In this document: positions 59,170-64,000 of the stretch, piece after piece | Numbering within the stretch: the stretch's first letter is position 1 | Layout: each line of letters opens with the position of its first letter | Origin: G025836975 sp048751585 | GTDB taxonomy: Bacteria > Pseudomonadota > Gammaproteobacteria > Burkholderiales > Burkholderiaceae_B | Direction of reading: 5' to 3' | Assembly: GCF_048751585.1 (NCBI RefSeq) | Contig: NZ_JAZHOB010000009.1 | Location: forward strand, 1-64,000 | DNA length: 64,000 bases | Position numbers and translations under genes: made by a program | Notes under the pieces: generated by a model | Databases searched by the model: none | What the model saw: the letters and a program-made list of their open reading frames with translations, nothing else | What the model was told of the DNA's origin: nothing

Positions 59170-60150
59170 ATGCACAAGAAAATCGCTCTCGCAGCCGCTA
59201 TCACCGCCCTTGCCTTTGGCAGCGCCGCGTCCCAGGCTGCCAGCTACCCCGACAAAGCCATTACGCTTATCATCGGCTTCGCGCCGGGCGGCCCCACGGA
59301 TGCCATAGGCCGAGTGCTGTTCAAGAAGGTGTCCGAGGAACTGAATGTCCCCGTCGTGATAGAAAATCGCCCCGGCGCCGGCGGCAACATCGGCGCGCAA
59401 GATCTTCTGCGCGCCAAGCCGGACGGCTATACGCTGATGTATGGCACCTCATCCATCACGACGGCGCCGGCATTGTTCGGCCGCGACGACCTGAACCCCA
59501 AAACAGCCTTTGTCGCCGCGGGCTGCTCGGTTGCCGTACCCCTCATCCTGCTCACATCCGAAAAGACCATGAAGATCAGCGACGCCGCCGCCTTCTACAA
59601 GGCGGTACAAGACCACCCGGAAAAGTATTTCATGGGTTCCTCGGGCAACGGCTCGATCGATCATCTGGTTGCCATGGACATCGCCGGCAAACTCGATCTG
59701 AAATTTCAGCACGTGCCCTACAAGGGCAATGGCCCCGCGTTGACCGATCTGGCGGCGGGCAACACCAACTTCATGTACTCGGGCTCGTTCAACAGCGCCA
59801 TGCCATTCATCCAGGGCGGGCAGGTCAAGCCGTTGGCTGTTACGTCGGGCAAGCGTTCGGCAATACTGCCCAACGTGCCCACGCTAAGCGAAAGCGTTCC
59901 CGGCCTGAAAGGCTTCGACGGCGGAACCTGGCAAGTACTGCTGGCCCCCAAGGGCACCGCCCCCGAAAAACTGGAAAAACTGAATCAGGCCTTGCAAGCG
60001 GCCATGAAAGATCCTGAGGTGCTGAAAAGCCTGCGTTTCCAAGGCGCCGAGGTCATGGACAAGAATCCCCGGCAATGCCAGGAATTCATCGACAGCGAGT
60101 ATGACCGCTGGTCAGCCACCATCAAGCGCCTGGGCCTGAAGACGGGCTGA
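59170..60150 (+). CDS. Bug-family substrate-binding protein
   Basis: This receptor has 326 residues from ATG 59170, where the signal peptide MHKKIALAAAITALAFGSAASQA begins. However, the only strong ribosome site (AAGGAG, 59095-59100) precedes an in-frame GTG at 59110, which would add 20 residues. YPDKAITLIIGFAPGGPTDAIGRVLFKK, ENRPGAGGNIGAQDLLR, HVPYKGNGPALTDLAAGNTNFMYSG and DRWSATIKRLGLKTG follow. It is downstream of the two-half CoA-transferase and convergent with gudD (15-bp gap). Confidence 0.93.
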   Translation: MHKKIALAAAITALAFGSAASQAASYPDKAITLIIGFAPGGPTDAIGRVLFKKVSEELNVPVVIENRPGAGGNIGAQDLLRAKPDGYTLMYGTSSITTAPALFGRDDLNPKTAFVAAGCSVAVPLILLTSEKTMKISDAAAFYKAVQDHPEKYFMGSSGNGSIDHLVAMDIAGKLDLKFQHVPYKGNGPALTDLAAGNTNFMYSGSFNSAMPFIQGGQVKPLAVTSGKRSAILPNVPTLSESVPGLKGFDGGTWQVLLAPKGTAPEKLEKLNQALQAAMKDPEVLKSLRFQGAEVMDKNPRQCQEFIDSEYDRWSATIKRLGLKTG

Positions 60151-60165
60151 CCACCTTCCGCCGTC

Positions 60166-61497
60166 TCAACGCACCAGGCAAGGCCTCTTGGCGTCAAACG
60201 CCCAGCCCGGCACCAGGTATTGCATGGCCATGGCGTCGTCGCGGGCGCCCAGGCCGTGTTTCAGGTACAACTGGTGGGCCTTTTCGACCTCGGCCATGTC
60301 CAGCTCTATGCCCAGGCCGGGCTTCTTCGGCACCTGCACATAGCCGTCGACGATTTCCAGTGGCTCCTTGGTCAAGCGCTGACCGTCCTGCCAGATCCAG
60401 TGCGTGTCGATGGCGGTGACGCGCCCCGGCGCGGCGGCGCCGACGTGGGTGAACATGGCCAGCGAAACGTCGAAGTGATTGTTGGAGTGCGAACCCCAGG
60501 TCAGGCCGAAGGCCTGGCAGGTTTGCGCCACCCTGACCGAACCCGACATGGTCCAGAAATGCGGGTCGGCCAGCGGGATGTCCACCGACTGCAAGGACAG
60601 CGCATGAGACATTTCGCGCCAATCGGTGGCCACCATATTGGTAGCGGTGGGCAAGCCGGTGGCGCGGCGGAATTCGGCCATGACCTCGCGGCCGGAGAAC
60701 ACGCCTTCCGCGCCGCAGGGGTCTTCGGCATATGCCATTACGCCGTGCAGGTCGCGGGTCAGCCGCACCGCATCTTTCAGCAGCCAGCCGCCATTCGGGT
60801 CCAGCGTGCAGCGGGCCTGCGGGAAGCGTTCGTGCAGCGCCCGTATGGCTTCGATTTCTTCTTCGCCGCGCAGCACGCCGCCTTTCAGCTTGAAGTCCTG
60901 GAAGCCGTAGCGCGCTTGCGCCGCTTCGGCCAGGCGCACCACGGCCTCCGGCGTCAGCGCCTCTTCGTGGCGCAGGCGGGTCCAGTCGTCGGCGGCGTCC
61001 GGTTCGCTGCGGTAAGGCAGATCGGTCTTGCGCCGGTCACCCACATAGAACAGGTAGCCCAGCATCTGCACGGCTTCGCGCTGCTGGCCCTCGCCCAGCA
61101 AGGCGGCCACGGGCACGCCCAGATACTGGCCCAGCAAGTCCAGCAAGGCCGACTCAACGGCCGCGACGGCGTGTATGGCCACGCGCAGGTCGAAGGTCTG
61201 CTTGCCGCGTCCGCCGCTGTCGCGATCGGCAAAGCGCTCGCGCATGGCGGTCAACACGGCGTTGTAGGCGCCTATGGGCTTGCCCACGGCCAGCTCGGCG
61301 GCGTCCTCGAGTGTCTTGCGGATTTTTTCTCCGCCGGGGACTTCGCCGATGCCGGTATGCCCGCTACTGTCCGTGATCAGGACCAGATTGCGTGTGAAGA
61401 AAGGCGCATGCGCGCCGCTGAGGTTGAGCAGCATGCTGTCATGCCCGGCTACGGGTATGACGCGCAATGCGGTGACGACGGGTGTGGAAGCTGACAT
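60166..61497 (-). CDS. gudD: D-glucarate dehydratase
   Basis: This 443-residue enolase-superfamily enzyme dehydrates D-glucarate (and L-idarate) to 5-keto-4-deoxyglucarate. N-terminal capping domain features include FFTRNLVLITDSSGHTGIGEVPGGEKIR. In the barrel, KLKGG near 205 carries the base Lys. Metal ligands are in CTLDPNGGW and YAEDPCG, followed by TNMVATDWREM, and the His of SHSNNHFDVSLAMFTHVGAAAPG near 340 completes the active site. It is the second gene of a minus operon with kdgD (28-bp gap), repressed by the LacI-type protein at 62576. gudD is usually about 445 residues. Confidence 0.96.
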   Translation of the reverse strand: MSASTPVVTALRVIPVAGHDSMLLNLSGAHAPFFTRNLVLITDSSGHTGIGEVPGGEKIRKTLEDAAELAVGKPIGAYNAVLTAMRERFADRDSGGRGKQTFDLRVAIHAVAAVESALLDLLGQYLGVPVAALLGEGQQREAVQMLGYLFYVGDRRKTDLPYRSEPDAADDWTRLRHEEALTPEAVVRLAEAAQARYGFQDFKLKGGVLRGEEEIEAIRALHERFPQARCTLDPNGGWLLKDAVRLTRDLHGVMAYAEDPCGAEGVFSGREVMAEFRRATGLPTATNMVATDWREMSHALSLQSVDIPLADPHFWTMSGSVRVAQTCQAFGLTWGSHSNNHFDVSLAMFTHVGAAAPGRVTAIDTHWIWQDGQRLTKEPLEIVDGYVQVPKKPGLGIELDMAEVEKAHQLYLKHGLGARDDAMAMQYLVPGWAFDAKRPCLVR

Positions 61498-61524
61498 GAT
61501 GATTTACCGGCTGCGAATGGGTGA

Positions 61525-62436
61525 TTATTGGGGGCCCAGCTTGTCGATCAGGGCTTTCAGCTCTTCCAGCTCGGCGGGCTTCAGGTCGGTCAGCGGCGGG
61601 CGTACGGGCCCTGCCGAATGCCCCACCAATGCAGCGCCAGCCTTGACGATGCTGACGGCGTAGCCCTGCGAGCGATTGCGCAACTGGAGATAGGGCATGA
61701 AGAACTCGCGCAGCAAGCGATGCTGGGTGGCCATGTCGTCATTCGCCACCGCATGGTAGAACTGCATGGCGGTCTTGGGTATGAAGTTGAAAACGGCGGA
61801 AGAATACACCGGGGTGCCCAGCGCCTTGTAGGCGGCGGCATACACCTCGGCCGTGGGCAGCCCGCCCAGATAGGAGAAGCGGTCGCCCATCCTGAGGTGG
61901 ATGGAGGACATCAGCTCGATGTTGCCAATGCCGTCCTTGAAGCCGATAAGGTTGGGGCAGCGGTCGGCCAGGATGGCCAGCGAGTCGGGCGTCAGCTTGC
62001 AGACGTTGCGATTGTAGACAATGACGCCGAACTTCACGCTTTTGCAAACGGCTTCCACGTGTGCGATCAAGCCTTCTTGGCTGGCTTCGGTCAGGTAGTG
62101 CGGCAGCAGCAAAATGCCGTGGGCGCCCTGCCGCTCGGCTTCCTGGGCGCACTGGATGGCGAAGCGCGTGGGGCCGCCGGCGCCCGCAATGATGGGCACC
62201 TTGCCCTTGCAGGTTTGCACGGCCGTCTTGATGATGGCTGCGTATTCGTCGCCTGCCAGCGAAAAGAACTCCCCCGTGCCGCCTGCCGCAAACAGCGCGC
62301 TTGCGCCGTGCGGGGCCAGCCATTCAAGGCGTGCCGCATAGCCCTTGGCGTTGAATTCCCCCTGCGCGTCGAAGTCGGTCAAGGGAAACGAGAGCAAGCC
62401 ATGCGACATGATGGCTTTGAGTTCCTGGGGGTTCAT
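61525..62436 (-). CDS. kdgD: 5-dehydro-4-deoxyglucarate dehydratase
   Basis: This 303-residue DapA-fold enzyme dehydrates and decarboxylates 5-keto-4-deoxyglucarate to 2-oxoglutarate semialdehyde. SFPLTDFDAQGEFNAKGYAARLEWL opens the barrel. FAAGGTGEFFSL is the substrate carboxylate loop, FGVIVYNRNV contains the active-site Tyr, and the Schiff-base Lys is in LIGFKDGIGN near 185. With gudD it gives the oxidative glucarate route. Its promoter region carries the paired operator at 62494-62541. Confidence 0.95.
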   Translation of the reverse strand: MNPQELKAIMSHGLLSFPLTDFDAQGEFNAKGYAARLEWLAPHGASALFAAGGTGEFFSLAGDEYAAIIKTAVQTCKGKVPIIAGAGGPTRFAIQCAQEAERQGAHGILLLPHYLTEASQEGLIAHVEAVCKSVKFGVIVYNRNVCKLTPDSLAILADRCPNLIGFKDGIGNIELMSSIHLRMGDRFSYLGGLPTAEVYAAAYKALGTPVYSSAVFNFIPKTAMQFYHAVANDDMATQHRLLREFFMPYLQLRNRSQGYAVSIVKAGAALVGHSAGPVRPPLTDLKPAELEELKALIDKLGPQ

Positions 62437-62493
62437 TGAAATCCTTTGCGATTAGATGGGTGCGAGAGCCGACATAGATGCCGATAGCAGCGA

Positions 62494-62541
62494 TTTGGTA
62501 CCGCTACCATAACGGAATAGTCAAATGGTAGCGGTACCAAA
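62494..62541. promoter_or_regulatory. Paired LacI-type operators before kdgD-gudD
   Basis: TTTGGTACCGCTACCAT (62494-62510) and its exact inverse ATGGTAGCGGTACCAAA (62525-62541) each contain a near-palindromic LacI-family operator (TGGTAnCGnTACCA). Their centres are 30 bp apart, about three helical turns. They lie 58-105 bp upstream of the kdgD start and just after the repressor gene. Confidence 0.85.
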
Positions 62542-62575
62542 TCCAGCCGTCAATGAAAAATTACCAGGGTTTCCA

Positions 62576-63607
62576 CTAATCTGTGGTTTCTCGTTCAACG
62601 ATGGAGAACCCCACGTCGACGACATGCTGCGCGACAGGACGGCCATCGGCCCGGTCGATCAGGCAGCGGGCGGCCAGCTTACCGATATTGGCGCCGTTGA
62701 TCTGCACGGTGCTCAGCGCCGGGACCATATCGGCCACGAAGGGCACATCACCGAAGCCCATGATGGCGATCTGGTCGGGTATGGGAATATTGCGCGCCCG
62801 CGCCTCGGTCATCACACCCAGGGCCAGCAGGTCGGAGCTGCAAAAAATCGCATCCACGTCGGGTGTGGCGGCCAGCAGCTTGCCCAGCGCCTCGCGCCCG
62901 CTTTTGATGGAGCGCGAAGTGCCCACATTGACGATGGAGACATCGGGCAAGCCGTTCTGGCCGGCCACCTCGGCAAAGGCCCGGGACCGCCTGTTGGCAC
63001 GCTCGTCGTTGGCCTGCACGATGCCCAGGCGACGCCGGCCTTTGTCGATGAAAAAATGAGCGACCTCATGGCCGATTTCAAGGTGCGAGAAGCCGACCAG
63101 CATATCGACGGGTGTGGGGGTCAGGTCCCAGGTTTCCACCACGGGGATGCCCGAGGCCAGCAAGCGTGTGCGGCCCTTGCCCTGCTGCAATATGCCCGTC
63201 AGGAAAATGCCGTCGGGCCGTCGGCCGATAATGGCTTCCAGCAGAAGTTCTTCGCGGTGAGGCGAGTAGCTGGACTGCCCCAGCATCAATTGATAGCCCG
63301 CGTCGAACAAGGTGCCGTTCAGGGCTTCGATGGTTTCCATGAATACGGACATGACGGTACTGGGCACCACGGCCGCAATCAGGCGGCTGCGCGCCGAGGC
63401 CAGGCCGCCGGCCATTCTGTTGGGCACATAGCCGGTGCGCTGGACGGCATCCAGCACCTTCTGGCGTGTTTCCGCCGCGACCTGGTCGGGCGTGTTCAGC
63501 ACGCGGGACGCGGTGATGGGCGACACGCCGGCCAAACGCGCCACATCCCTCAGGGTGATGGCTCCGCTGCTGCGCCGGGATCGCTTCGTAATGTCTTTTT
63601 CGCTCAT
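62576..63607 (-). CDS. LacI-family repressor of the glucarate operon
   Basis: The 343-residue protein has a LacI HTH at residues ~17-40 (ITLRDVARLAGVSPITASRVLNTPDQVAAETRQKVLDAVQRTGYVPN, with the hinge helix following). The effector domain includes RSRLIAAVVPSTVMSVFMETIEALNGTLFDAGYQLMLGQS and the C-terminal DQIAIMGFGDVPFVADMVPALSTVQI. It resembles GntR/IdnR-like sugar-acid repressors. It is directly upstream of kdgD-gudD in the same direction, with the paired operators between. D-glucarate or a breakdown product is the expected inducer. Confidence 0.93.
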   Translation of the reverse strand: MSEKDITKRSRRSSGAITLRDVARLAGVSPITASRVLNTPDQVAAETRQKVLDAVQRTGYVPNRMAGGLASARSRLIAAVVPSTVMSVFMETIEALNGTLFDAGYQLMLGQSSYSPHREELLLEAIIGRRPDGIFLTGILQQGKGRTRLLASGIPVVETWDLTPTPVDMLVGFSHLEIGHEVAHFFIDKGRRRLGIVQANDERANRRSRAFAEVAGQNGLPDVSIVNVGTSRSIKSGREALGKLLAATPDVDAIFCSSDLLALGVMTEARARNIPIPDQIAIMGFGDVPFVADMVPALSTVQINGANIGKLAARCLIDRADGRPVAQHVVDVGFSIVERETTD

Positions 63608-63782
63608 GTGGTGTTCAAGATGGCGTCGGTAATAAAGGCATGCCTATCGAAAAGCCGCCGGGGTCGCCGGGCGGGCATGCGTCTTGGGGCTCTATCGCAC
63701 CTTGGCCTTTGGTTCAAGAAGCGAGTATACGTGTCGCCGCCGCCGACGCCAAAGCGCCGTCGCGGCCCGGCCTGAAAAATGA

Positions 63783-63814
63783 ATCGCGCATGCCCGGACA
63801 GGCGCATGCGCGAT
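63783..63814 (-). terminator. Rho-independent terminator of the right-edge Bug gene
   Basis: ATCGCGCATGC / GCATGCGCGAT form a perfect 11-bp stem with a 10-nt loop, followed on the minus strand by TCATTTTTC, 52 bp after the stop at 63866. The rest of the 258-bp gap shows no gene. Confidence 0.75.
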
Positions 63815-63865
63815 CAGATCAGAGTTCCGGGCCACAAGTGCCGCCCCGGACGGGTTCCGCGTGCT

Positions 63866-64000
63866 TTAGTTGGCGTTGATCTTGCGGGCCTCGATCAGAT
63901 CTTTCCAGCGCTTGAACTCGGCAGCCTGGAAGCGGGTGAATTCTTCCGGCGTGTTGCCCACGATCTCGAAACCCAGTTCCAGCAGCTTGGGCTTGACGGC
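63866..64000 (-). CDS. Bug-family substrate-binding protein, C-terminal 44 residues only
   Basis: The minus-strand frame is open from the right window edge to a TAA at 63866-63868. The visible tail reads KLLELGFEIVGNTPEEFTRF, then QAAEFKRWKDLIEARKINAN, the standard end of Bug receptors (GNTPEEF followed by E-x-KRW). It is upstream of the glucarate repressor in the same direction, so a glucarate-related ligand is possible but unproven. Confidence 0.85.
   Translation of the reverse strand, partial: AVKPKLLELGFEIVGNTPEEFTRFQAAEFKRWKDLIEARKINAN

Noticed and set aside
1..64000. Search for tRNA, rRNA, CRISPR arrays, insertion sequences and phage genes
   Set aside because: No cloverleaf, array periodicity, transposase or integrase reading frame was recognised.

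Overview
The window reads as part of the chromosome of a betaproteobacterium, most likely Alcaligenaceae (Bordetella/Achromobacter/Pusillimonas-like). The evidence is eight complete and one partial Bug-type periplasmic solute receptors (a family expanded in that group), ten CaiB/BaiF family III CoA-transferases, GC-rich coding in most of the window, and a Mug/DMT-transporter edge typical of core genome. No mobile element, rRNA, tRNA or CRISPR array was seen.

Layout: 1-1211, housekeeping edge (uracil-DNA glycosylase fragment, DMT transporter). 1302-5037 (minus), a visibly AT-richer three-gene operon: thiolase-like TLP1, Bug receptor, CoA-transferase. 5501-14692, an IclR regulator divergent from an eight-gene operon (acyl-CoA dehydrogenase, crotonase, thiolase-like protein, DUF35 protein, Bug, beta-hydroxyacid dehydrogenase, MmgE/PrpD, CoA-transferase). 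14779-25969, a sigma-54 activator (R1) divergent from a nine-gene CoA-ligase/beta-oxidation operon with ATGA-coupled junctions. 26022-28518 (minus), two CoA-transferases. 28832-34567, DUF35, thiolase-like, MaoC hydratase, acyl-CoA dehydrogenase, CoA-transferase, Bug. 34653-35459 (minus), a crotonase. 35941-37581, a second, paralogous sigma-54 activator (R2). 37948-43983, two Bug receptors, a dienoyl-CoA-reductase-type SDR, CoA-transferase, crotonase and acyl-CoA dehydrogenase. 44026-50284 (minus), three small units: Bug plus a DUF4286-like protein; CoA-transferase plus DUF2889; LivK-type receptor plus crotonase. 50649-54065, LysR, Bug, MmgE/PrpD. 54090-56506, a fungal-type cytosine deaminase, a flavin monooxygenase and a small membrane protein. 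56631-60150, LysR divergent from an unusual two-half CoA-transferase and a Bug. 60166-63607, a LacI-controlled D-glucarate operon (gudD, kdgD). The right edge cuts a ninth Bug gene.

How it works together: the genes look like a set of peripheral uptake-and-degradation units for organic acids. Bug proteins would bind carboxylates outside (no TctA/TctB membrane partners are present here), CaiB/BaiF enzymes or the ligase would make CoA thioesters, and acyl-CoA dehydrogenase/hydratase/dehydrogenase sets would oxidise them. Two units (6398-9969 and 28832-32210) pair a DUF35 protein with a thiolase-like protein lacking the nucleophilic Cys, next to a dehydrogenase and a hydratase. This is the parts list of the retro-aldol chain-shortening used in steroid side-chain breakdown (ChsH2/Ltp2).

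The most striking non-coding signal is nine intergenic sigma-54 (-24/-12) promoters, all NTGGCA...GC with exact GG-N10-GC spacing, in front of nine different transcription units. Together with the two paralogous PAS/AAA+/Fis activators, they suggest that most of this 45-kb region is one sigma-54 regulon. The substrates are not known from sequence.
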